Assembly: GCF_026213295.1 (NCBI RefSeq)
Contig: NC_079414.1
Span: 12,218,234-12,282,233, forward strand
Direction: 5' to 3'
From: Gadus chalcogrammus
Taxonomy: Eukaryota; Chordata; Actinopteri; Gadiformes; Gadidae
Length of the DNA: 64,000 nt
Part shown: positions 11,720 to 22,609 of the stretch, piece by piece
How the letters are laid out: every line of letters starts with the position of its first letter
Position numbering within the stretch: the first letter of the stretch is position 1
Made by a program: the position numbers and the translations under genes
Notes under the pieces: model-generated
What the model was told of the DNA's origin: nothing
What the model saw: the letters and a program-made list of their open reading frames with translations, nothing else
Database searches by the model: none

Positions 11720-12227
11720 TGCTGCTATCCATTTGGATTTACGAAGTGGTAAAGTCGCAAATCTCCCAGCTTTCTTGCGGCATTTCACTGAGGCACGCCC
11801 CCTTTTGGTCGTAGTATCTCGTCGCTTTCAAAGTAGAGCGAGCAGAGCTGTACAACTCGCAAAGAAGATGGCTGCGCCCATAGTTAATGGGGGATGAGAT
11901 GTATTTTCTTTCTTTTTGTACCACGTTGGTGGTTTTAATGTCGTTTTTAAAACTTCTTACACACTTGATTTCATTGCTGCTTTAATCCGGTCACCAATAT
12001 ATGCGTTGCACGGTCTTGCTTTGCGTGCAATTCAATGTAAAGTTTTGTTTTGAAGCTGGTTTGCTGAAGAGGCTATGTTGCTAATGATGACTAGCCTGCT
12101 ACTACTCCCCCTCGTGGCTCGACAGAAACACAAATGGCAAACTGGAAGGCTGGAGCAAGGGAAATACGTCACGTTCTCGCTGAAGCTGGTCGTTCGTACC
12201 AGCGTACCATCCAAATGGATAGCAGCA
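11720..12227. mobile_element. Short inverted-repeat element (MITE-like)
   Basis: The left end TGCTGCTATCCATTTGGAT (11720) and the right end are exact 19-bp inverted repeats about 508 bp apart. No coding potential and no clear target duplication. Confidence 0.6.
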
Positions 12228-12952
12228 TAGATAACTTGTTACTTGACTTCAACACACGAGGAATCTGAGCACGTCTTCCGGTCAAAATGGCTGTTGCATC
12301 TTAATTGGCTGTTAAGTGTACATATGTCGGAAAATTTGGTTCCTACCTAATGTGGCAAACTCAATATATTAAAACAAATTGAATACATAAATATAAACAA
12401 AAAACATTCAATAATGACGATTAATATTTGGCAGTTAAAGTTAAAGTTACTATGAAGAATAAAGAAAGCATTAGCAGCCCCTTAAGTAGGATGAGAAGCA
12501 ATTTCATAGGCAACCCTTTCCACAATCAATGGTTGCTATGGACGCTGAAACCAGCGTGGCTATAAAACCAAACATCCTACACCAACGAATGTAGACACTC
12601 ACCAACAATTCATGTATATTTATTTATTTCTCTGCTTCAAGGAGGTCTGGTGGTCTCTGTGTATTATAAATAAATAATAAATACATATTTTTTAAATTAT
12701 TTAGGGGATAATGTATAAAACGCCAGTAATTATCGGGAAAATATTTTTTTTGATAATGACCGGCGACGTTCTATACATTATCCCGCTTATTAAACGGCTA
12801 GCCAAAATGAAAAAATCACTTCATACGAAGTGTCTTTCTACAATAAAACTTCCTAGTGTTGATCAGCAGAGAAATAGTCGGCCACTAGTCACGTTTCCAT
12901 CTAAAGGTGAAGCGAATCATTAGAAAGTTCGCAAAAAAGAAATTCGAATTCG

Positions 12953-13230
12953 GTGCATTTCCATCAAGTTGTTGGAGCGGAAAACTACACTAGCTGGGAG
13001 GTCATAGTGGAAGGACATTTCACAGCCAGCCTTTGGCTACAACATTGTAGAATGTCCAAGCCCACTTTTGAAACGTTGTGCAACTCTATCGATCCATTCG
13101 TTGGTCCCAAGCCAAGCCCTGGACGACGTCCGATTCCAACGGAAATACGCAAGGCCATTGTATTGTACAAGTTGGCCACCTGTGTTGAATACAGAGTTGT
13201 GGGAGAGACATTTTGGAGACATTTAATTGT
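12953..13230 (+). pseudogene. Harbinger transposase, N-terminal fragment
   Basis: The frame from 12953 encodes LQHCRMSKPTFETLCNSI, then GRRPIPTEIRKAIVLYKLAT and EYRVVGETF. This matches the N-terminal 'FRMSKxTFExLC...RxxIPxxxRxAxxLYxLAxxxEYRxVxxxFG' region of PIF/Harbinger transposases. After about residue 92 the similarity stops and the DDE catalytic region is absent, so the gene has been lost by internal deletion. Confidence 0.75.
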
Positions 13231-13615
13231 ATTTAATAAATTGATACCAACCTGTGCTGTTGATTATGGATGCCAGAGATGTGACAATGGGCCTCTGGCC
13301 AAGAATATTATCCATTTTTGTGATAAAAAAGAATTTGGTTTTTCCACCGGCACCGCTTCGGGACATTTGTCGTTTCTCGCACATGTATCTTTGTCTTAGA
13401 GCTTTCCACTTACTCATCAACACATTCCAGGGCTTGTCGTATCCTTTTGATAACGTGCTCTCTATTAGGTGCTGATATATGGTTGAATTGCGTTGTTGTT
13501 TTCCATCTAAAGTAGCTGTAATGTTTTTTTCTTCGATGAGAGCAAGGAAAAGTTGTACCTCTTCATAAGTCCACATGTATCTATTATTCTCATTGGCCAT
13601 CTGTTCCATGGACAT
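13223..13615 (-). pseudogene. Harbinger accessory Myb/SANT-like protein fragment
   Basis: The 130-aa frame includes WTYEEVQLFLALIEEKN, LDGKQQRNSTIYQHL, GYDKPWNVLMSKWKALRQ and MSRSGAGGKTKFFF. This is the trihelix/Myb-like DNA-binding partner encoded by PIF/Harbinger elements, which in studied members helps bring the transposase to the nucleus and ends. It runs toward the transposase fragment, so the two overlap tail to tail. No second-domain or coiled-coil tail follows, and the last residues run into unrelated sequence, consistent with truncation at the deletion point. Confidence 0.75.
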
Positions 13616-13919
13616 ATTTAAAGGATATACAAATGCTTAAAATATATATTGACGATTACAAGTTGATGTCGGCGTGGTTGCTATGGTCGGTCTTTATGCG
13701 AAAATCGGAAAGACGTTGTCAGTCCTGTGTGTTCAATGTTCGCAACGTCACAGCTGTTTCGAAAAGTGTGTTTCCAAAATTTGCATAAAGGCAGGGGGAT
13801 GGAAACACAGCTAATGACGTTGACGTAGCATAGCAACCAAGTACGCTGGGGTTGATAAGTTACCGGACAACTTGCAGAGTGATACAAAGACGTGAATAAG
13901 AGCCAAAGAAACCCCCTTA

Positions 13920-14275
13920 AATTAAATTTTAATATTTAATTAATTAAATACAATAATGGCTTTAAACATGTGACATGCCTACGTGTTTTTGGCCTTTTCG
14001 TTTCAATGGGCCTGCGTCCACGTCAAGTGACTCTCATGAGAGATGCACATGGACAGATTATTTTATAGGTCCATGCCTTAACCTTGTTAACTTGGTTTGG
14101 AACCATGTTAGGAGCAGAGGGGATGGTCGATGGCAAACACCATAGCAACCATGAGAGTAACATGACGTGGACGCAGGCCCATTGGAAAAAAAAGGCCAAA
14201 AAAACGTAGGCATGTCAAATGTTTGTAGCCGTTATTGTATTTAATTAATTCAATATTAAAATATATATATAAATG
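13920..14275. mobile_element. Foldback MITE
   Basis: Arms 13923-14040 and 14150-14272 are inverted copies sharing ACGTGGACGCAGGCCCATTG (right-arm form), GGCCAAAAA and the AT-rich TATTTAATTAATT ends. Total is about 350 bp with no coding capacity. Confidence 0.8.
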
Positions 14276-14344
14276 TACAATTATTCAGTTATAATATTAT
14301 AAGTAGGTCATAGTTTTTATTCAATTATCGTTATAACAAGATCT

Positions 14345-14511
14345 CTATCTGACCATTGACCATCCTCTCGGAAATTCTATGAATGAAATCATATTGATGT
14401 ATGGCACCATATCCGTATTCTCGCCCATCTTGAATTTAATAGACCATTCTCTTTCTTTCAATGAGGTCTGATGGTCTCCGTAATAGATAATAAATAAATA
14501 AATATATACAT
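14345..14511. other. Unassigned stretch next to R1
   Basis: A similar GGTCTGATGGTCTC motif also lies upstream of the first R1 copy near 12642. It is probably repeat-derived; no gene is supported. Confidence 0.35.
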
Positions 14512-14985
14512 TTATTACACGGCACTTCTCAATGCCGTGGAATGCTCCATACTCTTGCATGGGCCCTTCACAACTTCCGGCAATGAATTATATTTGATAA
14601 TTCACCGTTGCTAAGTATAATTGACCACTTTCAAGAAAATTTATTTTTTTACCGGTAATTTACCAATCCCAGCGTATTCAGTTGCTAAGCGATGTCAACG
14701 TCTTTGGCAGACTATTTCTCTGCTGATCAACACTACGAATGCTGGCAACAAATCAATTGTAAAAAGGAACACTAACCCTAAAGTTATTTTTTCAAGTAGC
14801 TGTGTAATAAGCGGGATAATGTGTAGAACGTTGCTGGTCATTGTCGAAAATAAGCCCCTTCAGGACGAAGCAAGACACCTCCGTTTTCCGTAGTGTCCAG
14901 TTCCGATGATGACCGGTGTTCTATAAATTATTTCTTACTTATTACACTGCTCTTTTCAATGCTGTGAAACGCTCTGTTCATCAAT
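14512..14985 (+). repeat. Dispersed repeat R1, second copy
   Basis: It begins TTACACGGCACTTCTCAATG and passes through CTGCTGATCAACACTACGAA and TAATAAGCGGGATAATGTG. It then restarts the R1 beginning (TTACACTGCTCTTTTCAATG, about 14940), suggesting a partial tandem. Confidence 0.8.
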
Positions 14986-15024
14986 TACTGCAGTAAAACT
15001 AACACAGAAAACAGTGAATGATAT

Positions 15025-15289
15025 TGTAGCTTCGGCCAAGAAGGACAGAGTCAGGTCTTAAGGTAATTCCGCCTCTCATACACCGCACGACAGCAGAACC
15101 TTTATTTGAACAATGTCACACAACACACAGCGCACCGCACACCCACCCAATGGACATGCTACTCCGGGTAACGGTTGCCGACAACACCCCACAACACATA
15201 ATTTACATTCAACCGAACACACAACCCAAACCCGTTAAACCCAACACATTGCGAATACCCAGACTCCCCGGGGGGTAGGAGTCGCCACA
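15025..15289 (-). mobile_element. Ty3/Gypsy long terminal repeat (3' LTR, minus orientation)
   Basis: On the minus strand it starts TGTGGCGACTCC and ends GAAGCTACA, i.e. TG...CA, about 265 bp. It directly follows a purine-rich tract (CTCAGGTGGGAGCTG) and the integrase gene. No matching upstream LTR lies in the window, so the element is truncated. Confidence 0.65.
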
Positions 15290-15299
15290 CAGCTCCCAC

Positions 15300-16500
15300 C
15301 TGAGGGGTCAGTCGTCCCCGGCGACCCCATCACCTGTCACATAGTCCTTCAAGTGTCTAGGGGCCTGGCGCTGCCGGTTAGGCCGCCGGGCCGCGGCCCC
15401 GTCCGGAGAGTCGGCAGGGGAGCGGCCTGGGGAGTCACGAGGAGTTCCGCCGCCCTCGCCAGCAATAACCGGGGCAAGGGGGCGGTACGGCGAGAGTCTG
15501 TCCTGGTGCAATACCACCACACGGCCCCGGGCGCCTAGCCCCGGCATCTGCAGTCGGTACACCAATTCGGACACTGTCGAGGATTTCCCCAGGCCCCTGC
15601 CAGTGGCTCCGCAGTTTAGAGCAGACCCCTTTCTTTCTGACGGGGCAGTACACCCACACCCTGTCCCCGGGTGTGAATGCTCGTCCCCGGCAGCGAGTGT
15701 CATAGCCCCTCTTCTGCCTCACCCCTGTGGCAGCCTGAGCTTGCCGGGTGTAGTAATGAACCTCCAGCAGGCGATCCCTCAGCCTGCGGAAATAGTCCAT
15801 AGCCGCACCCCCAGCGATCTCAGGCTCGGGCGGAGACCCGAACACCAAGTCCACCGGTGTCCGGAGCTCCCTCCCGAACATGGGGGCAGCTGGCGTGCAG
15901 TGACTGGACTCCTGTACTGCAGTCCGAAGGGAACAAGACCAGGGGAAGGTGGCGGTCCCAGTCCCGCTGTTGCTGGCTGGTGAGGATGGCGAGCTGGGTG
16001 GCCATGGTGCGGTTAAACCGCTCCACCAACCCGTCACTCTGGGGATGGAACGACGTCGTCCTCGTCTTGCGCACCCCCAGTCGCCGGCAGACCTCTCCAC
16101 CCTGGGACTCAAAGTTCCGCCCTTGGTCGCTGTGGAGCTCAGCAGGGACCCCGAAACGGGCAAACATCTCCTCCACCAGCCTCTCTGCGGTGGTGGCGGC
16201 GCTCTGGTCCGGCACCGCATACGCCTCAGGCCATTTTGTGAAGTAGTCCATGGCCACGAGGACGTAGCGGTTGCCGGAGTCGGTGACTGGGAATGGCCCC
16301 AGGACGTCGACCCCCACCCTGCTCCATCGGTGCTCCCACTAGGTACTGCTGTAGCGGGGCGTGGGAGCGCTGGGCAGGCCGCTTCTGCGCTGCTTTTGCC
16401 AGAATGTTTTTTCCTTTGTGGAATGGAAAGAAGCACACATCCTTTGCTCCTCTTTCTGGAGGAATCTGTCTAGCAGGCCCATTAGGATGAAAGCATTTCA
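15300..16500 (-). pseudogene. Ty3/Gypsy retrotransposon integrase region, frame-broken
   Basis: Minus strand. Integrase core motifs are visible: a GVDVLGPFPVT start, YFTKWPEAY, FGVPAELHSDQGRNFES and TTSFHPQSDGLVERFNRTM, so the D-D-E catalytic pattern is present. A following frame carries the end of the core (FGRELRTPVDL) and a GPY/F-type C-terminal region (GDRVWVYCP, then KLRSHWQGP). The segments lie in different frames, so at least two frame breaks exist, near 15920 and 16300. Reverse transcriptase, protease and gag are absent upstream of about 16500. This is a 5'-truncated, inactive copy; it is described only and not reconstructed. Confidence 0.85.
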
Positions 16501-18329
16501 CTTTAATATCTTGGTGATGCGTATCAATACGCTTTTGCTAACCAACGGTTCTTGCCGTGTATCACAGCAGGCCCGTCTCCGCAGTTAATGTGATCCGCCG
16601 TATCTCTGTGTGAACTCCTTCTCCCATTTCCCCCATTAACATTGCAACAGGAACTATTTCCACGTGTGAGCAGAAGCACTATATATGCTCATTGAGATCA
16701 AACACGGATGGAGGGAAATACTGACACGTCTTTGATTCAAAGTGAAAACAGGACAATGATCTGCAAAAGATCTTCTGCCCCTCAGGAAGGACCTGATTTG
16801 TTCATGGGTTGAAGGAGTTCAGCCTAGTGCGCCATTTCCTTATCTTTGACATAGAACTGGATGTTGGTGAGACTTTTCCCCACCATTTCATAGAATGTTT
16901 TCCCATTTGCAACATCATTCTCTTGCAGAAGGAGACGATCTGCAGTTCTTCTAACGTTCCCTCCCATGCAAGTTGTTGCTCTCTTTTCGTGAGAAGTTTA
17001 AAATGGCTCTTTGGAACCCGAATCTTGAAGGGACAACACATGGAGAGAAATTATTCTTATTTTGATAACGAGCTACCCAATGTTCTCTCAAAACGTCAAG
17101 CATAGTCTGCCTTTTCATGGTATTGGCACTGACAGCTCTTTCAATAAGATGGCTGGAGTGCTTTCATGTAGAAGGGAACGAAGGGGAGTGCAGAAAGATG
17201 AATAACTCAAGTCTGGGTGTTTATCTATATAATCTTTGTGGAGGTTAGTTTCTGAGAGGCCAAATCTTTGATGCGTAAATTGGGTGGACTGGGACAAAAA
17301 TTCAGCCCTGGCATTTTCTGTCCAGACCAGCCCACTACATTATCAGCACTAGGGGTGGGACGAGACGAACGGGAAGAACCCTGTATGTACTTTATTAAAA
17401 CAATTTAATCAAGTACATACATCCGAATAATAGTACAGCACTGCAAATAGCAGTTGTTGCTTTTTTTTGTTTTTGTTTTTCAAGTTTGTGTCTCTTGTGC
17501 TGCTGAAAAGAAAGGTATGAAACCTGAACAGGAAGTTAACCTACATCCTGTGGTCGATGCATCTCAAACCCCCATATCTACAAAACCCTTGTTAAATATC
17601 ACACTTGATCCAACGCTAAATTCTCTCTTGCAGTTTTTAGTCTGTGAATGTGAAAATCTTTTGGTGTAAGCCCAGCATTAGTTAAAACCAGACTCGGACA
17701 ATAATAACAAAATATCCTGACAAATAATCTAAATAGAAACATATTACAGACAGTAGCAGCATTAGAGCTGAAAATAATTTGTTTCCAACTGTGACAGTCA
17801 TTGTGAAACCATAAACAGAGAATTTAATGTTTTTTATCTGTAGCTGCGAGAAAAAGTCTAAGACATGAATTACAGGTCTGAACAGATATGCATTCTCATA
17901 TTAGACATTAGACTTTTTCACACAGCTATAGATAAAAAGAAAAAATATCGATTCTCTATTTATGGTTATATTTATATATATTGCCCTACTTCCTCGTCCG
18001 CAGCCAGCCAGCTACACTCCTCACCAAATTCATTACCTGCAAGAAACAGCAAACAGAACTTGTACTCAGTATCTGTGTACTGAGTGACAAGTATATGTAG
18101 CCATGTAGACTTTTTGTGACGTAGTGACACTTAGTGAACAAATTTATCTGTCATGAAGGATGACTTAAGTCTCAAAAGAGCCCCAATACCTACCTGCATA
18201 ACTGTTAATTGAACTTAAAAGAAATGCAGATGTTTGAAATTAAAATCATCAATATGAAAATCTTCAACCAGGAAATAAACCTTTGTTTCAATCTGAGACG
18301 AAACATGTAGCATAGTAAACTCGCAAGTC
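16501..18329. other. Intergenic; possible decayed retroelement on minus strand 17300-16800
   Basis: Minus-strand frames 17297-17115 and 17041-16802 have coding-like composition and could be the tail of a LINE-type ORF2, but no diagnostic motif is visible. The rest is AT-rich without a recognisable gene. Confidence 0.3.
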
Positions 18330-18330
18330 A

Positions 18331-18331
<1 letters not shown>

Positions 18332-18404
<73 letters not shown>
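18332..18404 (+). repeat. CT microsatellite
   Basis: Pure (CT)n of about 36 units. Confidence 0.95.
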
Positions 18405-18407
<3 letters not shown>

Positions 18408-20343
18408 GAACTTCTATTAGGTCAGGAAAACCTGTTTGACAGGAGATGATGGTAGCAGAGAATATAAAGAGACATTTATGAATTACCAATTGTCATTTTA
18501 TCACACATATAGTATGTTTCTTCACATAAACCTTTAAACATACACATATTGCATTCCTCTCACCACATGTAATAGTCATCACCTCAGTAAACAATAAATG
18601 AATTGAAAGATTACAATTAATTCAATGGCGAATATTGCAAATTAAACAAATTATTTCCTATAGGTTTACTTGTATTTTGTGCTAAAATTCAAAGTATCTC
18701 ATCTGTATTTACAATACAGCATGATTCTGCATCTCCATTTACAGCTAGTTAGTCCATGTCAATGTTTACTGATGCTATGGCAACAAGAGACTGCTGACGT
18801 TAGAAGCTGTTAGCTACCTTATCTGAACAATAATAACCCATAATATCACAATTCGGCATATTTAAACAAAATCAACCACAACTACCAACAGTCACAGCCC
18901 TTCAACTCTGGGCTAATATGTTGTCACAAGTATGCAGTTAATTAGGTCACATCACATTCAATGTAAAAACGTTTTGTTTTGGACATGTCTCAAAATGTAG
19001 CCTAGCTAGCCCCAGGCTAACGTTACTTAGCATATATGCCTCCGGTCACTCGCCTCCCGGCGCAGCAGCACCATCTGGGGTGTTGAACCCGGCACCAAAT
19101 AGGTCTGTACAATTTGAACATTTAGCAGCTTCCACCTCCAGAGAGTCGCAGTTTATCAGCGCAACCCGGGCGTTTCTTACCCGGGAATTCCACCGGACGC
19201 GTTACGGCAACGTTACGGCTGCGGCACGTCTTGGCCGCGACTTTGCCCTGCTTGCATTTCCACCGGGCGCGTTACGGCAGCGCAACGCTGCCTTGCGAGC
19301 CAGCCGTATTCCCGCGAGATCACGAGATCCCGCGATAATCCTAAACCTAATGTACTCACCTTCCACTCCCAAAACTACTGCAATTAAATGCCAGGCTTTG
19401 TCCTTTCTGACATTGTTCTTATAAAAAGGATGATTTGAGACCCTTTGATTGATTGACTGCTGACCTGGTGCCACCGGTCATGACGTAATAATGTTGGTGT
19501 TTTATTTATTGTGTTTTATTTTGAAAATTGACCGGAATGCTCTATGGCTTTTACTTTTTCACTTCCTGCCCTGATCGATCTGCTCTGTTGAAATTGACGC
19601 GGTTCAGCAACGGCTTGCGGCAAAAATAGAAATTCTACGGAATGATAGCGCTGCGGCACGGCGAGCCGCTCCTGGGACGTTGCCTCTGCAAAGACTACTC
19701 CCCCATCAGTCAGCAACGCCTTCCCATGTCCGTTGACTGATGGAGGTAGTGGGCATGTAGGGTTACGCTTATCCATTTTCAGCTCCGTCCCGACTCCCAC
19801 GACTCCGGCCCATGCCATGAGGTCCAGGCCACCCTGGTTTCTGTTGTGATTGACAGCACTGTCAGGGCTCTCTGAGCCAGTCAGACCATGATTGATTGAC
19901 AATGACAAACATAGACCAATAATATGTGTCGATGCTGCATGCTAGCCCTCTGTTGCCCATTGGCCGGCACAATTGGAGGGAATTTAGAGAGAGAGAAAAA
20001 AACAAAACATAGCGGACCGGACCGGCCCACATTGGGTCAACGGCCCACCGGGACGATGCCCGGTATGCCAGATGGCCAGTCCACCCCGTTATTGTGTCTT
20101 GTCAGTGGTCAAAGTGCCGAATTATAGAAGCTTTGGACTGTTAAAATCCTTGTATGACTGTAAGTGGCCCCAATGATTTAATTGCTTTGGCCTTAGCGCA
20201 ATGTATGTCAGACCAAATTACAATCACTTTGTATAGCAGAGAGTATTTTTAGATCGGGAGTTTTCTTTGCTGGAGGCAGATGGTATTTCTAGCCTGCATC
20301 ATTGTGTGGTAGTGCTTGGCGATTCACATGGTGTGCTCATTGT
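18405..20343. other. Intergenic with possible MITE at about 19085-19700
   Basis: No gene is supported. GC-rich motifs such as CCACCGGACGCGTTACGG and CCACCGGGCGCGTTACGG recur near 19190 and 19260. Related motifs (CTGCGGCACG) recur near 19210 and 19648, suggesting an inverted-repeat element. Boundaries were not resolved. Confidence 0.3.
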
Positions 20344-20466
20344 CACGGTTAGCGGTTGGCAGGCAGGTAGGACCCAGTAGCAGACATTAGAGGTAAAGGG
20401 TCATTTATTGATACAAAAAGGCAGGAACACGGAGAACACGGGTAACGCAGGTAACACCGGAAAAAA
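20344..20466 (+). repeat. Dispersed repeat R2, left half (split copy)
   Basis: Begins TGTCACGGTTAGCGGTTGGC. It matches the uninterrupted R2 copy at 26129-26460; the continuation resumes at 25327 after a 4.86-kb insertion. Confidence 0.8.
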
Positions 20467-20734
20467 CCAACCCAGTCTCACCAATATGCGTACAGATCGC
20501 ACGGTTTTACACTTTCAAAATGCGTGCAGTACATACGCCAAATGATGATACACATGATACTCAAAACCCAGCATTAACTTCTTTGGAGGGCAGATGCGTC
20601 CACATACCACGCATCACTTTATACCCATACCGACGTCACCAGCGAGGCATGCTGCGTTCCCAACACAGTCTCACTCCCTACTACTAAATGTGTGACGCAT
20701 GGCCAAGGATCCCTGGGGTCAATTTCCGACGAAA

Positions 20735-20855
20735 GATGGGTACCTTTTTCGGTGTTTTTCAACGCGGGGGTCCGTCAGATAGACATTCAAGTTATACCTT
20801 TTGCGGCGTTTTTCAACGCGGGGGTCAATCAGATAGACATTCATGTTAATCCCTC
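20735..20855 (+). repeat. Short tandem duplication
   Basis: Two units of about 57-60 bp sharing GTTTTTCAACGCGGGGGTC and CAGATAGACATTCA. Confidence 0.8.
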
Positions 20856-21589
20856 CCCGTGGGATATAGAAAAAGGAAATCAATGTCCATCAATGGTGAT
20901 GCCGTCACGTTATGCAACTATTGATTTGTTTGACATGATCTAAAAAAGACAACAACTCAGACCATCAGAGCCATCTACCTTTGGTTACTTTGATCTTGCA
21001 TAATTTTATTCAGCTCCGGTGTTGGTAACGTAAGGTAAAACAAATCATAATAATGACGATGATGTTGATGATATAGTAATAATAATTATAATATTTGAAT
21101 ATTTATCTGACTTTGTATATCTGGGCAACCCAGTCGCCAAAAGCATACGTCGACAGTGTATGTTTTCGTGAACACTGGATTAAGTCGCATTTCAACGTAA
21201 AATAGCGTGTTATATCTACAGTATCCGTGCGTAGCGCTTTGGAGGCGCCTGAAGAAAGCACAACCAACAAGGTTATAAAATACATAAATTCCTGGTTATA
21301 TACAATACATAAATAAATACAATACATATTTAATAAATTATAATTATTTGGAAACTTCCCATCGCTGCCAGTACAGTGAAGGTGACGGTAATGCCGGTTT
21401 GCAAGCTTCACGGGTTGTTTTAAAAACGGAGTCGCGGGTGAAAACCTCAAAGGCGCGGGTCACGGTTTTCTTGGATACTTTCTTGGAAACCCACCGCAGA
21501 AACAGTTGGGGTGTAATATGTATTGTATAATCTTTATGAAAACTCAGTCAGAACTATTCAACACCAGAGGATGGGCGGGGTTGGGCAGT

Positions 21590-21670
<81 letters not shown>
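21590..21670 (+). repeat. CA microsatellite
   Basis: (AC)n of about 40 units. Confidence 0.95.
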
Positions 21671-21672
<2 letters not shown>

Positions 21673-21782
21673 GCATTTAGCTGCTACAACGACAAGAAAA
21701 AATACTATGGCAGAATAAAGAATAAATTCATGCATTATCATTCAACTTGAACATGTGTTTTTACGAAACTTGGCCCGGTCCA

Positions 21783-22351
21783 ACCTGGTCTCACAGGAAT
21801 CCGTGAAATGACTACGGACGAATAACTCGAAATCCGTGGACACATCACGGAAACACGCCGATTTCCGTGATGTGGCCACGGAATTCGCTCCAATGCAAGT
21901 TAATGACGCTGATGTTCCGTGGCTCACACACGGATCCCCGTTTCAACGAGCGAGTCGACCACGGGGGCTTAACTCAAAACCCGGGGTGGTCTCACTGAAA
22001 CACTTAAATTGTCCTTGTTGTGTCCACGGAAGTTGCTCCAATGCAAGTAAATGACAATGATATTCCGTGGCGCACACACAAATTCCCGTCTCAATCTGTG
22101 TGTGTGCTCCCGTTTCGATCTGTGTGTGTGCCACATTTGACCACAGCGGGGGCTTAACTCAAAATCCGTGGTGGTCTGACGGAATCACTTCAATTGTCCG
22201 TGATGTGGCCACGGAATTTGCTCCAATGCAAGTAAATGACACTGTTATTCCGTGGCTCACACACGGATATCGGCGTGTTTCTGTGATGTGGCCACGGATT
22301 TTGAGTTAAGCGTCCGACCGTAGTCATTTCACGGATTCCTGTGAGACCATG
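21783..22351. mobile_element. MITE with GGTCTCACAGGAATCCGTG ends
   Basis: The left end, starting GGTCTCACAGGAATCCGTGA, and the right end are exact inverted copies for about 31 bp. The interior has alternating direct and inverted CCGTGATGTGGCCACGGAAT motifs. No coding sequence. Confidence 0.8.
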
Positions 22352-22379
22352 TTGCTCGGTCGGACACCGAGGGCAGGCC

Positions 22380-22520
22380 CCACCTCTTGGTCCGACCGGG
22401 CCAAGTTTCGGTGCGGGGGTCCCAATTAGGCCCTAGAATTCCTGCCCTCGGGGTTCGACCGGGCCAAGTTTCGGTGCGGTGGTCCCAGTTAGGCCCTAGA
22501 ATAAGGTATCCAAATTTCAG
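22380..22520 (+). repeat. Tandem pair of ~72-bp units
   Basis: CGACCGGGCCAAGTTTCGGT plus GCGG(G/T)GGTCCCA(A/G)TTAGGCC occurs twice in tandem. Confidence 0.8.
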
Positions 22521-22609
22521 GGAGGTGGGACCTTCCTATCTCAAAAACTGTTTTTCCACCACATTCTGAACCATTAGGTCTGGCAGGCAAAACTTCTGAG
22601 GGTCTTTGT

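Larger units (their letters stand above)
12888..13810. mobile_element. Deleted PIF/Harbinger element with two converging gene remnants
   Basis: About 923 bp. The ends are GTCACGTTTCCATC and, in reverse complement, CTGTGTTTCCATC. CTA is repeated on both sides (12885-12887 and 13811-13813), and the R1 copy near 52.2 kb shows the approximate empty site. It holds the 5' end of a transposase (plus) and a Myb/SANT-like reading frame (minus). Confidence 0.75.
12711..13905 (-). repeat. Dispersed repeat R1, copy split by a Harbinger insertion
   Basis: Reverse complement of the R1 repeat also present at 14512, 42965 and 52075. 12760-12884 (GACCGGCGACGTTC, then GTTGATCAGCAGAGAAATAG) and 13814-13890 (CCAGCGTACTTGGTTGC on the minus strand) are contiguous in the 52-kb copy. 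They are separated here by the element at 12888-13810. Confidence 0.75.

Noticed and set aside
16802..17297. Possible LINE ORF2 tail on the minus strand
   Set aside because: Coding-like but without endonuclease or reverse transcriptase motifs; left as unassigned.
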